From positions 1,240,001 through 1,304,000 of the forward strand of contig NZ_BCTK01000001.1 in the NCBI RefSeq assembly GCF_001571245.1: a stretch of DNA of 64,000 bases, given 5' to 3'. The notes under the pieces are model-generated. The model searched no databases. It was not told where the DNA came from and was given only the letters and a program-made list of their open reading frames with translations. This document shows, one piece after another, positions 8,964 through 17,503 of this stretch; within the stretch, counting starts at the first letter, position 1; each line of letters opens with the position of its first letter. The stretch is from Achromobacter piechaudii NBRC 102461 (GTDB taxonomy: Bacteria; Pseudomonadota; Gammaproteobacteria; Burkholderiales; Burkholderiaceae_B). Both the position numbers and the translations under genes were made by a program.

Positions 8964-9815
8964 CTAGTCGAAACGGGACAGCGTTTGCAGGAACGCGGCG
9001 ATATCACGTGCGTCCTGCTCGCGCAGCCCCAGCTCGGGCATGGCCGTGCCGGGTTTCACCCCCTGCGGATCCATCAACCATTGCCGCATGTTCTCGGGCG
9101 AATTGGCCACCACGCCGGCGATGCGGGAACGATCCGCCATGCCCTCAAGCGACGGCCCCACGTGATGACGCGCGCCGGGCACGCCGGGGATGGCGTGGCA
9201 GGTCACGCAGAGGTATTGCTGTAGCGCGTCGCGCCCAGCCATCGCATCGCCCAGCCGCGTGTCGGCGGCCGGCGCGGGTTTGGGGGCGGGGGGCGGGTCG
9301 GCGTCAGGCGCAGCGTGGCGGTATTGCTGCGTCGACAGCGTGGGCAGCACTCGCATGAACGCCACCACGTCCCAGATCTGCTCGTCGGTCAAGCGGTACT
9401 GCCACGCGGGCATGCCCGTCATCTTGATGCCCTGGCGGACGATCCAGAAGATTTCCGTGGCCGGCCGCTCGCGGGCGCTGGCCACGAGCGAGGCCGGCGC
9501 GGGGTTCAGCCCCAGCGCATACGGTTCGGGTGCTTGGCCCGGCGCCCCATGGCATTGCACGCAATTGGCGCGAAAGAGCGTATCGCCGCGTCGAATGCGT
9601 TCCGGACCGTCCAGCTCGGGCACCGCGATGTCCGCCGACCGCAACTTGACGGAACGCGTCAGCGCCACATCCAACAGCGCATGCACCGGTACAGTATGCG
9701 GGCCCGTCGCGCTGACGTCATACCAACCGAAGTACACGACCGCGCCGCCCACCGCCGCGCCCGCGACAGTCATCGCGGCCACGCAGGTGGTGGCGATCCG
9801 GGTCCAGCGTCTCAT
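8964..9815 (-). CDS. Diheme cytochrome c (membrane-anchored or secreted)
   Basis: A 283-residue protein with an N-terminal hydrophobic segment after MRRWTRIATT, which anchors it or exports it. Two heme c sites are seen: CVQCH near residue 89 and CVTCH near 212. Each is followed by a methionine candidate for axial ligation (MTGMPAW; GTAMPELGL). The ATG at 9815 overlaps the stop of the upstream cytochrome gene by four bases, indicating coupling. With the next gene it probably delivers electrons to the divergent caa3-type oxidase. The donor is unknown. Confidence 0.85.
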   Translation of the reverse strand: MRRWTRIATTCVAAMTVAGAAVGGAVVYFGWYDVSATGPHTVPVHALLDVALTRSVKLRSADIAVPELDGPERIRRGDTLFRANCVQCHGAPGQAPEPYALGLNPAPASLVASARERPATEIFWIVRQGIKMTGMPAWQYRLTDEQIWDVVAFMRVLPTLSTQQYRHAAPDADPPPAPKPAPAADTRLGDAMAGRDALQQYLCVTCHAIPGVPGARHHVGPSLEGMADRSRIAGVVANSPENMRQWLMDPQGVKPGTAMPELGLREQDARDIAAFLQTLSRFD

Positions 9816-10234
9816 CGATCCTCCTTGGCTGAGGGTTGGGACAGCAGGAAGGCGGCGATGTCCTGCGCTTCGGTCTGAGTCAGGCCCACGTTGGGCATGG
9901 CGGTGCGGGGATTGATGGCAGGAGGATCCATCAGCCAGCGCACAAGATTGGCGGGTGTGTTGGGCAGCAGCCCCGTCAAATACGCCTGGCTGCCGATCTC
10001 GCCCAAGGGAGGGCCGACTGCCGACGAAGGACCGCGCACCGTGGGTATCGCATGGCAGGCCAGGCATCCCCGGGAGACCACCAGCGCCCGCCCGCGTGCA
10101 GAGTCGGCATCTTGGGGCAGGGCGCTGGCGGACAGGCCCTGGGCCAAAGGCTCGCGTTCTTCCCCGCACGCGGCCAGCAGCGACAGCGCGGCGACGCCCA
10201 ACATGATGAGGGGAGGGTGAGCGGGGATGCGCAA
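9812..10234 (-). CDS. Cytochrome c lipoprotein
   Basis: A monoheme cytochrome c of about 140 residues with a lipoprotein signal ending in LLAAC (lipobox) and a heme site CLACH. The methionine ligand is probably in RTAMPNVGL. The start is uncertain: TTG at 10234 is preferred because CAGGTAG precedes it and it supplies the basic residue of the signal peptide, whereas the ATG at 10204 gives a signal with no positive charge and no purine-rich leader. The frame is open to 10339, but that would overlap the coxB promoter region. It is co-transcribed with the diheme cytochrome. Confidence 0.8.
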   Translation of the reverse strand: MRIPAHPPLIMLGVAALSLLAACGEEREPLAQGLSASALPQDADSARGRALVVSRGCLACHAIPTVRGPSSAVGPPLGEIGSQAYLTGLLPNTPANLVRWLMDPPAINPRTAMPNVGLTQTEAQDIAAFLLSQPSAKEDR

Positions 10235-10278
10235 GAGGTCTACCTGCCGCAAGGCCTGATTCGAATTGCGAAGGTTCA

Positions 10279-10293
10279 GCAAGTCTTGTTCCA
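10279..10293 (-). promoter_or_regulatory. Candidate sigma-54 promoter of the cytochrome c pair
   Basis: On the minus strand TGGAAC-AAGAC-TTGC-T lies upstream of the cytochrome c genes. It differs from TGGCAC-N5-TTGC-T at one position and keeps GG-N10-GC. A start near 10267 would give a leader of 30-60 bases depending on the true start codon. If the coxB gene starts at its TTG (10266) instead of the ATG at 10323, this site would be inside coding sequence. Confidence 0.5.
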
Positions 10294-10322
10294 CGTTGGA
10301 AAACCGGCTCCGGGTACGCGGC

Positions 10323-11336
10323 ATGCTGACGCGCGGCATGGCCGCGAACCTTTCCTATGTGCTTGCCTCCGCGCCACCGGTAGCGGGCTCGGCGCGAGCG
10401 TCTTCGTCCGTCGCCGCGCCCGCAACGGCGGGGCTGGCGGGCGAGGGGGCCAGCGCCGTTGCCGATATCGCGCAGGTACTGTTCGTCGGTGCGGCGGCCA
10501 TCTTCGTGATGGTCGCCGCGCTGGTCGCGCTGGCGATGTTCGGACCGGCGCCTTTACGGCGGCGGCTGGCCAGCCCCGCTCTCATCGTCGGCGCGGGCAT
10601 TGCATTTCCCGTGATCGCGCTGACGGCGTTGCTGGTTTACGTGCTTGGCGCCGGCTCGTCGCTGGCGCGGGCCGGCGCAGCCGCCACGGTGCGCATCGAA
10701 GTCACGGGTGAACTCTGGTGGTGGCGGGTGCGCTATCTGGACGCCTCCGGCGCCGTCCTGTTCGAGACCGCCAACGACATCCGCATCCCCGTAGGGGAAT
10801 GGGTGCAATTCGACCTGAAATCGGACAACGTCATCCACAGCTTCTGGATACCCGAGCTGGCCGGCAAGCTGGACATGATTCCCGGACGCGTCAATCGCAT
10901 GCGCGTGCGGGCGCAAACCGCAGGCACGTTCACTGGCCAATGCGCCGAATACTGCGGCGCGCAACATGCCAACATGAAGTTCAACGTGGCCGCCATCACG
11001 ACGGATGCGTTCCAGGCCTGGCAGGCCGCGCAAGCCCGGCCGGCCATGCCCGCGGGACCCTCATTGCGTCGGGGCGAGCAGCGGTTCCAGCAGGATTGCG
11101 CCCAATGCCACACCGTACGCGGCACGCCGGCCTCGGGCGCGCACGGCCCGGACCTGACCCACGTGGGCAGCCGCCTGTCCCTGGCGGCCGGCACGCTGCC
11201 CAACAACGTGGGCGCGCTGGCGGGCTGGATCGCGGGCAGCCAGCACATCAAGCCGGGCAACGCCATGCCGTCCTTCAACCATCTGTCGGGCGAGGATCTG
11301 CGCGCCTTGGCGAGCTATCTGGAAAGCCTGAAGTGA
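10323..11336 (+). CDS. coxB: Cytochrome c oxidase subunit II with fused cytochrome c (caa3 type)
   Basis: A subunit II of about 337 residues. After an N-terminal signal there are two transmembrane helices, then a periplasmic cupredoxin domain with the CuA site GQCAEYCGAQHANMKF (two Cys, His, Met) and the aromatic patch ELWWWRVRY. A C-terminal cytochrome c domain with CAQCH and GNAMPSF identifies the caa3 architecture. It accepts electrons from cytochrome c and passes them to the heme a/CuB centre in subunit I. ATG candidates are 10323 and 10338; neither has a clear Shine-Dalgarno. The stop overlaps the GTG start of coxA. Confidence 0.9.
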   Translation: MLTRGMAANLSYVLASAPPVAGSARASSSVAAPATAGLAGEGASAVADIAQVLFVGAAAIFVMVAALVALAMFGPAPLRRRLASPALIVGAGIAFPVIALTALLVYVLGAGSSLARAGAAATVRIEVTGELWWWRVRYLDASGAVLFETANDIRIPVGEWVQFDLKSDNVIHSFWIPELAGKLDMIPGRVNRMRVRAQTAGTFTGQCAEYCGAQHANMKFNVAAITTDAFQAWQAAQARPAMPAGPSLRRGEQRFQQDCAQCHTVRGTPASGAHGPDLTHVGSRLSLAAGTLPNNVGALAGWIAGSQHIKPGNAMPSFNHLSGEDLRALASYLESLK

Positions 11337-13915
11337 GCGACAACGCCCAGCCTCTCGCGGCCACCGTGCCGCAAGCGCCACCCGCCGCCGCCGCGCCGAT
11401 GGCCGATCTGCCCAATCCATTACCACGCCCCGAGGGCGAACACGATGCGCTCGCCCAGGCGTGGCGGCGGCCCAGCGGCTGGCGCGTACTGACCGTTGTG
11501 AACAACACGTCGATAGGGCTGCTTTACATCGGCACGGCGTTCCTGTTCTTCCTGCTGGCCGGCGTGCTGGCGCTGCTGATGCGCACGCAACTGGCCGCGC
11601 CCGACAGCCACCTGATCGGCCACGCGCTGTACAACCAGCTGTTCACCATGCATGGCACGGTGATGATGTTTCTGTTTGCCGTGCCAGCGGTAGAGGCCGT
11701 AGCCGTGTTGCTGCTGCCGAACATGCTGGGCGCGCGCGACCTGCCGTTTCCCCGCCTCTCGGCCTACGCGTATTGGGCCTACGCCGTCGGTGGGCTGGTG
11801 TTCTTTTGCAGCATCTTCTTCGGCCTGGCGCCCGACGGCGGCTGGTTCATGTATCCGCCGCTGACCGGCTCGCAGTATTCGCCCGCGATGAACGCCGACC
11901 TGTGGCTGCTGGGCATAGGCTTCATCGAAATTTCCGCCATCGCGGGGGCAATCGAGCTGGCGGTCGGCATCCTGCGCACGCGCGCGCCGGGCATGAGCCT
12001 GGACAAGATGCCGATCTTCGCGTGGGTGATGCTGGTGTTCTGCGGCATGGTGATCATCGCGTTTCCCGCCGTCATCGTGGCCACTGCGTTATTGGAATTG
12101 GAACGCGCCTTCGACATGCCGTTCTTCATCGCGCAGCGTGGCGGCGACCCGTTGCTATGGCAGCACCTGTTCTGGTTCTTCGGCCATCCCGAGGTCTACA
12201 TCATCTTCCTGCCTGCGGCCGGCATGGTGTCGATGATCGTCCCCGCCATGGCCGGCGTGCCGCTGGTCGGTTACCGCTGGGTGGTGATGGCCGTGGTGGG
12301 CACCGCGTTTTTAAGCTTCGGCCTTTGGGTGCATCACATGTTCGCCACCGGCATCCCCGCGCTGTCGGCCAGCTTTGCGTCGGCCGCGAGCATGGCGGTG
12401 TCGGTGCCGACCGCCATCCAGGTCTTTGCCTGGATCGCCACCATCGCAGCCGCGCTGCGCCTGCGCCCGCTCAAGACACCGATGCTGTTCATCCTGGGCT
12501 TTTTCTTCATTTTCGTATTGGGCGGGCTGACGGGCGTGATGGTGGCGGTCATTCCCTTCGACCTGCAAGCGCACGACTCGTATTTCATCGTGGCGCATCT
12601 GCATTACGTGTTGTTTGGCGGAATGGTGTTTCCACTGTTCGCGGCCTTCTACTTCTGGACGCCGCTGATCAGCAGGCGAGCCTTATCCGAACGATTGGGG
12701 CGGTGGACGTTCTGGCTGATGTTCGTCGGCTTCAACGTCGCGTTTTTTCCGATGCACTTCACCGGCCTGGCCGGCATGCCGCGCCGTGTCTACACCTACG
12801 CGGAAAGCCAGGGGTGGGGTCTGCTCAACATGGTGTCCACGGTGGGCGCGTACCTGATTGCAGCGGGCGTGCTGGTGTTCATCTGGGATCTGGCGCGCAA
12901 CTTCCGACCCGGGGGCAGCCATCACGCAGGCAACGTCTGGAACGCCGGCACGCTGGAATGGCTGCCCAACGGCGATTACGGTCTGCGCAGCATTCCGCGA
13001 GTCAGTTCGCGCGAACCCTTGTGGGACCAGCCCGGGCTGGCGCGCGAGGTGGCCGCCGGCCACCATTTTCTGCCGCACGCGCCGGCAGGGCGCAGATCCA
13101 CCCTGGTGACAAGCGCCCTGGACGCGCAACCCGACTATGTCTTGCCCTTGCCGGGTCCAGGCTGGGCGCCGCTGTTGGCCGCGTTGGGCACGGCGGGCTT
13201 TTTCTTGTTGCTGACGTTCAAGATGCATGTGCTGGCGGGCGCTTGCGGCGTCCTGGCGGTGGCCTCGTTGTGGCGGTGGTTGTGGGACGCGGACACGGGG
13301 CCGGACTACCCGCCCGTGGACATCGGCGCAGGGTTGCGCGTGCCGATGGTCTGCGCCGGCGCGTCATCGCATTACGGCTGGGCCATGAGCCTGCTGGCCG
13401 TTGTGTGCGCCAGCATCTTCGGGTGCTTGTGCTTTGCCTATCTGTTCTTGTGGACTACCTCGCCAAGTGCGTGGCCCGTCCCGGCCGAACTGCCAGGCAT
13501 GGCGCAACCCTTGCTGTCCGCCGGCCTGCTGCTGGCGGCCGCCGCGCTGGTGGCATGCTGCGGACCATGGCTACGGCAGAGCCAGCAAGGCCGGGTCCGT
13601 GCCGGCCTGATCGCCGGGGCCGTATTGCTGGGGTTGGCGTCGGCGATGGAACTGCATGGGCATTGGGCGCATGGGCTGCGGCCTCAGGCCTCGGCCTATG
13701 CGGCGGCCGTCTATTCCGTCGCCGGCTTGCAGGCGGTATTCGCGCTGCTGGTGGCTACCATGGCCGTATTCACGGTGACGCGTTCCTGGGCCGGCAGGCT
13801 GTCGGACACGCGGCGTGCCTGCTATCACAGCACGATGGTGATGTGGCACTACACGGTGGCGCAGGGCTTGGTGGGCCTGGGTCTGGTGCACGCCTTTCCC
13901 CTGCTGGCGGGGTAG
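11333..13915 (+). CDS. coxA: Cytochrome c oxidase subunit I fused to subunit III
   Basis: An 860-residue integral membrane protein. Residues ~60-560 are subunit I: a heme a ligand in MHGTVMMF near 107, H285-P-E-V-Y289 (CuB ligand and the His-Tyr cross-link pair), the CuB histidines H334-H335, and AHLHY with H422 and H424 as heme a3 and heme a ligands. Residues ~600-860 carry the helices of subunit III. The start is GTG at 11333 in a GTGA overlap with coxB. The reading frame is open far upstream but that part lies inside coxB. It reduces oxygen and pumps protons. Confidence 0.93.
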   Translation: MSDNAQPLAATVPQAPPAAAAPMADLPNPLPRPEGEHDALAQAWRRPSGWRVLTVVNNTSIGLLYIGTAFLFFLLAGVLALLMRTQLAAPDSHLIGHALYNQLFTMHGTVMMFLFAVPAVEAVAVLLLPNMLGARDLPFPRLSAYAYWAYAVGGLVFFCSIFFGLAPDGGWFMYPPLTGSQYSPAMNADLWLLGIGFIEISAIAGAIELAVGILRTRAPGMSLDKMPIFAWVMLVFCGMVIIAFPAVIVATALLELERAFDMPFFIAQRGGDPLLWQHLFWFFGHPEVYIIFLPAAGMVSMIVPAMAGVPLVGYRWVVMAVVGTAFLSFGLWVHHMFATGIPALSASFASAASMAVSVPTAIQVFAWIATIAAALRLRPLKTPMLFILGFFFIFVLGGLTGVMVAVIPFDLQAHDSYFIVAHLHYVLFGGMVFPLFAAFYFWTPLISRRALSERLGRWTFWLMFVGFNVAFFPMHFTGLAGMPRRVYTYAESQGWGLLNMVSTVGAYLIAAGVLVFIWDLARNFRPGGSHHAGNVWNAGTLEWLPNGDYGLRSIPRVSSREPLWDQPGLAREVAAGHHFLPHAPAGRRSTLVTSALDAQPDYVLPLPGPGWAPLLAALGTAGFFLLLTFKMHVLAGACGVLAVASLWRWLWDADTGPDYPPVDIGAGLRVPMVCAGASSHYGWAMSLLAVVCASIFGCLCFAYLFLWTTSPSAWPVPAELPGMAQPLLSAGLLLAAAALVACCGPWLRQSQQGRVRAGLIAGAVLLGLASAMELHGHWAHGLRPQASAYAAAVYSVAGLQAVFALLVATMAVFTVTRSWAGRLSDTRRACYHSTMVMWHYTVAQGLVGLGLVHAFPLLAG

Positions 13916-13919
13916 GGCC

Positions 13920-14294
13920 ATGCAACGATTCCAGCCTGCACTTGCCGTGCGTCAACTCCTGTTGCCGATACTGGGCCCCACAATCTGGATGGCGCATTTC
14001 CTGGCGATCTATATCGTCAATGCGCTGGCGTGCGCGCGGCCCGGTTCCTTGCTCGCGCAGCACGCCGGGCCGCTGCCCGTGTCGTCGTGGTTGATCGTCG
14101 CCGCAAGCGTGGCCGCCTTGGCGGCCCTGACGGCCACCGCCGCGCTTGCCCAGCGGCAGCGCGCACACGGATACAACGACGCCCCGGCGTCAGCCCGCTT
14201 TCGGGCTTGGCTGACCGGGGCGCTGTGTCTGTTGTCCGGGTTGGCGGTCGTTTGGCAGACCGTGCCAGTATTTCTGGTCACGGCCTGCGGCTAG
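13920..14294 (+). CDS. Small membrane protein at the end of the cox operon
   Basis: A 124-residue protein with about three transmembrane segments (IWMAHFLAIYIVNAL, SSWLIVAASVAALAALTA, and LTGALCLLSGLAVVW). It begins four bases after coxA and is co-directional, so it probably belongs to the oxidase operon as an accessory or subunit IV-like component. No family was recognised with certainty and no cofactor motif is seen. It ends seven bases before the convergent DUF4142 gene. Confidence 0.75.
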   Translation: MQRFQPALAVRQLLLPILGPTIWMAHFLAIYIVNALACARPGSLLAQHAGPLPVSSWLIVAASVAALAALTATAALAQRQRAHGYNDAPASARFRAWLTGALCLLSGLAVVWQTVPVFLVTACG

Positions 14295-14301
14295 CGCAAT
14301 A

Positions 14302-14868
14302 TCAAGGCGCTTTCTTGACGCTCTGTTCCAGCGTCTTCGCCATTTGCAGATGCTGCTGCAACGTGGGCAGGGTTTCCGTGGCGAACTGCTTGATTTCCGG
14401 ATCCTTGGCCTGGTTCGATGCTTCTTCAAACAGCTTAACCGCGTCTTCGTGTGCGGCCACGCCCACGCCTTCGGCATAGGCCTTGTCGAAACCATCATCA
14501 CGCAAGCCCAGCGTCTTCAACTTGGCCTGCTGCATCAGCGACGGCTCGGTGGGTGCGTCATAGCCCTTGCTCTTGGCCAGCGCGGCAAGCTTCTCTCCGG
14601 CCTTGCCGTGATCGTCGATCATCTTCTGGGCGAAGCTCTTGACCTCGGCGTTCTGCGACTTCTTCAAGGCCAGCTTGCTGCCTTCGACTTCCATATGCCC
14701 AGACTGCGCGGCATTTTCCAGGAAGTCGCGATCCTTGCTGTCCAGCTTGGAATCGGCGGCCATCGGCGCTGCGGGCGTGGCGGGCGCGGTCTGTTGCGCA
14801 AGCGCCGTGGTGCCGGCGCCAAGCACGGCAATCGAAAGCAGAGCGGCGGTGAGGGTGCGAGTTTTCAT
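14302..14868 (-). CDS. DUF4142 periplasmic protein
   Basis: A 188-residue protein with a clear Sec signal peptide (MKTRTLTAALLSIAVLGAG... ending TALAQQ) and a helical four-helix-bundle domain of the DUF4142 family. Family landmarks include DRDFLENAAQSGHMEVE and SFAQKMIDDHGKAGEKL. These ferritin-like helical proteins are often found with stress and envelope genes; the biochemical role is unknown. The ATG at 14868 is chosen because the signal peptide starts there and GGGAGA precedes it; an upstream in-frame ATG at 14910 adds only an unlikely extension. Confidence 0.88.
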   Translation of the reverse strand: MKTRTLTAALLSIAVLGAGTTALAQQTAPATPAAPMAADSKLDSKDRDFLENAAQSGHMEVEGSKLALKKSQNAEVKSFAQKMIDDHGKAGEKLAALAKSKGYDAPTEPSLMQQAKLKTLGLRDDGFDKAYAEGVGVAAHEDAVKLFEEASNQAKDPEIKQFATETLPTLQQHLQMAKTLEQSVKKAP

Positions 14869-14927
14869 ATAGGTCTCCCAAGGGTGGCGCGGCGCGCCGT
14901 TGACAAGCATTTCCCTGGTTCACCCCA

Positions 14928-14942
14928 GCAAATCGCGTTCCT
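14928..14942 (-). promoter_or_regulatory. Candidate sigma-54 promoter of the DUF4142 gene
   Basis: On the minus strand AGGAAC-GCGAT-TTGC-T keeps GG-N10-GC and TTGC, with two departures from the -24 consensus TGGCAC. It sits about 60 bases before the ATG at 14868, a normal leader distance. Confidence 0.42.
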
Positions 14943-14967
14943 GATGGATGGCGCGCCCCAAGTATTC

Positions 14968-15501
14968 TCAAGGCTGCGGCTTGGACTCTTCCAACGTGGA
15001 CGCCTCGCTGGACGTGGAATCCTTGTGGTTGATCACGCTGAATTCACCGGTGGATTCAAGATAGGCGCGCTTGACCTGAGTCAGATCGCCCACGCCTTTC
15101 AGACGCAGCTGTTCCATGAGTTCCGCCCGGCTGATGTGTTCACGCTTCAGGCCTGCCACAAGGATGCGGCCGTCGCGGATGAGGCAGATGCGTTGCGGCT
15201 CCAGCACGCGGCGCAAACGCGGAAAGCGATAGCAAAGGCGATCCAGAACATAGCTCCAGCCCACGATAGTGGTAACCACGATGATGCCGTCGCCCAGCGA
15301 ATAGGAATCGCCGGACATGGCGTTGCCCGCGGCATCGGCCACCAGCACCAGCACGAGCAGGTCGGCCACGCCCAACGAACCCATGTCACGACGGCCTGAA
15401 ATACGCAGCAGGGCGTAAAGCACCCAATACATGGTCGTGCCGCGAACAATCATTTCCGCGAACCCGGCTTGCAGTGCAAATATTTCAGCGATGTCTGTCA
15501 T
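14968..15501 (-). CDS. DUF421/YetF-family membrane protein
   Basis: A 177-residue protein of the DUF421 (YetF/YdfR) family. Three N-terminal transmembrane helices (around residues 15-110) are followed by a soluble YetF domain with the conserved LRISGRRDMG and the typical PQRICLIRDGRIL and LKREHISRAELMEQLR. Function is unknown; homologues are linked to envelope stress and sporulation in other phyla. It is transcribed in the same direction as the DUF4142 gene, about 100 bases upstream of it, but each has its own promoter candidate. Confidence 0.88.
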   Translation of the reverse strand: MTDIAEIFALQAGFAEMIVRGTTMYWVLYALLRISGRRDMGSLGVADLLVLVLVADAAGNAMSGDSYSLGDGIIVVTTIVGWSYVLDRLCYRFPRLRRVLEPQRICLIRDGRILVAGLKREHISRAELMEQLRLKGVGDLTQVKRAYLESTGEFSVINHKDSTSSEASTLEESKPQP

Positions 15502-15552
15502 CTTGGCGACGGCGAAAGAGCGCCGCGCGCCGGCGGCGTTGCCGCAATTTCA

Positions 15553-15567
15553 GCAACTGCCGTGCCT
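15553..15567 (-). promoter_or_regulatory. Candidate sigma-54 promoter of the DUF421 gene
   Basis: On the minus strand AGGCAC-GGCAG-TTGC-T differs from TGGCAC-N5-TTGC-A/T only at the first base. The predicted start near 15541 gives a leader of about 40 bases to the ATG at 15501. Nothing else was recognised in the 15502-15689 gap. Confidence 0.58.
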
Positions 15568-15689
15568 GATCGGGCGGTCGACGGAGGGCTGCGCCGTCTT
15601 GCGCGCCGATGAGTGCGCCTGCCCGCTGCCGTCACCCGACTGCGGGTAACCGTCCAGGATTGCGTCGAAGCAAACCCGATCGCTTGCGC

Positions 15690-16421
15690 CTAGGCGCTGC
15701 TGTCGGCCAGCAGCGGTTGCGCCGACAGCGACCCGCGCAAGGATTCCAGCAATACACGCTTGTTCTCGCGGCTGCGGTAAGCGTGTTCGCGCATCAGGTT
15801 TTCCGCGCGCACCGCTTCCCGCCGCGTGATGGCGCGCAGCAGGTCTTCGTGGTCCGCCTGCGCGCGCAGCACGAACGGGGTTTCCAAGAGGGAAGGGGTG
15901 GACGGCAAGGTCAGCGCGGCGGGGCCGGCCAGCGGCGTCTTGTTGTTGTGTTCCAGCGCCGACAACAGCGCGCGGTTGCCGCTGGCGGCGCACAGGATTT
16001 CGTGAAAACGCCGGTTGATCTGGCCCCAGGCGCGCGCGTCCACCGTGGTGTTGGGGTCGCGCCGCGCGGGCGCCAGCAGCGCGCGGCCTTCTTCGACCGC
16101 CTGCGTCAACTGGTCCAGCACCTCTTGCGACGCGCCGCGTTCGGCCAGCAGCCGCGCCGCCATGCCTTCCAGCACGCCGCGCACGTCCACCGCATCGCCG
16201 ATTTCGTCCACGGTAAAGGCCCGCACGCGAAACCCGCGCGAGGGCAGGCGTTCAAGCAGGCCTTCTTTTTCCAGCTCGGTCAGCGCAATGCGCAACGGCG
16301 TGCGCGACACGCCCAGTCGAGCGGAAAACTGCAATTCCACTACGCGTTCGCCGGGCTGCAACGCGCCCGAAAGCACCATGTCCCGAAGTTCCGAAATGAC
16401 TTTATCGATCTGTGCGGCCAT
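15690..16421 (-). CDS. GntR-family (FadR/FCD type) transcriptional regulator
   Basis: A 243-residue regulator with an N-terminal winged helix-turn-helix (LGVSRTPLRIALTELEKEG, residues ~35-55) and a C-terminal all-helical FCD effector domain, which in this family usually binds a carboxylate with a metal through Asp and His residues. It is divergent from the FAH-family gene of the aromatic cluster. The intergenic region carries two identical palindromes that are its likely operators. It is therefore the probable local regulator of 16637-25511, responding to a pathway acid. Confidence 0.9.
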   Translation of the reverse strand: MAAQIDKVISELRDMVLSGALQPGERVVELQFSARLGVSRTPLRIALTELEKEGLLERLPSRGFRVRAFTVDEIGDAVDVRGVLEGMAARLLAERGASQEVLDQLTQAVEEGRALLAPARRDPNTTVDARAWGQINRRFHEILCAASGNRALLSALEHNNKTPLAGPAALTLPSTPSLLETPFVLRAQADHEDLLRAITRREAVRAENLMREHAYRSRENKRVLLESLRGSLSAQPLLADSSA

Positions 16422-16473
16422 AGCTTAAGGCAAAGGCTGGGAGTGTTTGGAAGGGCTCCAGTGTACCCAGAAA

Positions 16474-16485
16474 ATTGCATGCAAT
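16474..16485. promoter_or_regulatory. GntR operator candidate, copy 1
   Basis: ATTGCATGCAAT is a perfect 12-base palindrome in the regulator/FAH intergenic region. An identical copy lies at 16526-16537. Dyads of this size are typical operators for dimeric FadR-type regulators. Confidence 0.65.
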
Positions 16486-16525
16486 AAGCCAACAAAAATC
16501 TTCTGACGTATTGCGATTGATCAAA

Positions 16526-16537
16526 ATTGCATGCAAT
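16526..16537. promoter_or_regulatory. GntR operator candidate, copy 2
   Basis: The second perfect copy of ATTGCATGCAAT, 52 bases (about five helical turns) from copy 1, so both would face the same side of the DNA. Two weaker TGCATGC cores follow at 16580-16587 and 16602-16608. Confidence 0.65.
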
Positions 16538-16636
16538 AATTCAGAAAAACAGCATCAGAGCGGCAAATAAGCCAGCCAATGCATGCAACCGGATCTTCGG
16601 CTGCATGCCTTAGCCGTTAAAAGGACAGGAGACAAG

Positions 16637-17503
16637 ATGAAGCTGATCAGCTTCTTGGACGCCGGGCGCAGCGCCTGGGGTGTGGTGCGAGACACCGAGG
16701 TCGTGGTGTTGACGCACGTATGGCCCGACGTCATCGCGGCATTGGAAGCGGGCGTGGACGAAATCGCGGGCGCAGCGCGCGCCGACGGCATGCCCTGTCG
16801 GCCGCTGGCGGGCCTGCAATGGCTGCCGCCCGTGCCCGCGCCGCGCAAAATCCTGTGCGTGGGCCTGAACTACGGCCGCCATCTGGCCGAGGCTGGCCGC
16901 GAACTGCCCGCGCATCCGTCCTTGTTCGTCCGCTTTGCCGACAGCGTGGTGGGCCACCTTGAAAACGTCTGGAAGCCGCGCGCCTCCGATCGCTTCGACT
17001 ACGAAGGCGAGCTGGCCGTCGTGATCGGCCGGGCAGGGCGGCACATCTCCGCGGGCGACGCGCTGTCGTACGTGGCCGGCTACACCTGTATGGCCGAGAA
17101 CTCGGTCCGCGACTTTCAAAAGCACAACGCGCAGGTCACCCCCGGCAAGAATTTCGAGCGCAGCGGCGCCATCGGCCCCTGGCTGGTGACGGCTGACGAA
17201 GTGGGCGACCCCACTCGGCTGCAAGTGCGTTCACGTCTGAACGGCGAACTCATGCAAGCGGGCGAGGTGTCGGACCTGATTTTTCCCATCCCTGAACTCA
17301 TCGCCTACATCAGCGCGTTCACGCCGCTGTCGCCGGGCGACATCATCGCCACCGGCACGCCCGAAGGCGTGGGCTCCAGCCGCAAGCCGCCGCGCTTCAT
17401 GGCTGCCGGCGACACGCTGGAAGTCGACATCCCCGGCGTAGGCACCCTTATCAATACGGTGGCCGACGAACCGGCCCACCAAGCTGGAGACGCGCGTGGC
17501 TGA
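16637..17503 (+). CDS. Fumarylacetoacetate hydrolase-family enzyme
   Basis: A 288-residue FAH-superfamily enzyme. The core has ILCVGLNYGRHLAEAG, then the metal-binding acidic cluster around FDYEGELAVVIG, and the C-terminal PGDIIATGTPEGVG. Family members hydrolyse fumarylpyruvate (NagK), or decarboxylate/isomerise ring-cleavage products (HpaG). The presence of an HpaH-like hydratase downstream slightly favours an HpaG-like step, while the NagG-like hydroxylase favours a NagK-like one. The ATG at 16637 follows AGGACAGGAGA; an upstream in-frame ATG at 16583 lies in the operator region. It overlaps the next gene by eight bases. Confidence 0.88.
   Translation: MKLISFLDAGRSAWGVVRDTEVVVLTHVWPDVIAALEAGVDEIAGAARADGMPCRPLAGLQWLPPVPAPRKILCVGLNYGRHLAEAGRELPAHPSLFVRFADSVVGHLENVWKPRASDRFDYEGELAVVIGRAGRHISAGDALSYVAGYTCMAENSVRDFQKHNAQVTPGKNFERSGAIGPWLVTADEVGDPTRLQVRSRLNGELMQAGEVSDLIFPIPELIAYISAFTPLSPGDIIATGTPEGVGSSRKPPRFMAAGDTLEVDIPGVGTLINTVADEPAHQAGDARG

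Noticed and set aside
11461..14094. A long second plus-strand frame overlapping the oxidase subunit I gene.
   Set aside because: It is rich in Arg, Ala and Gly with no membrane helices or motifs; the overlapping frame has all heme and copper ligands.
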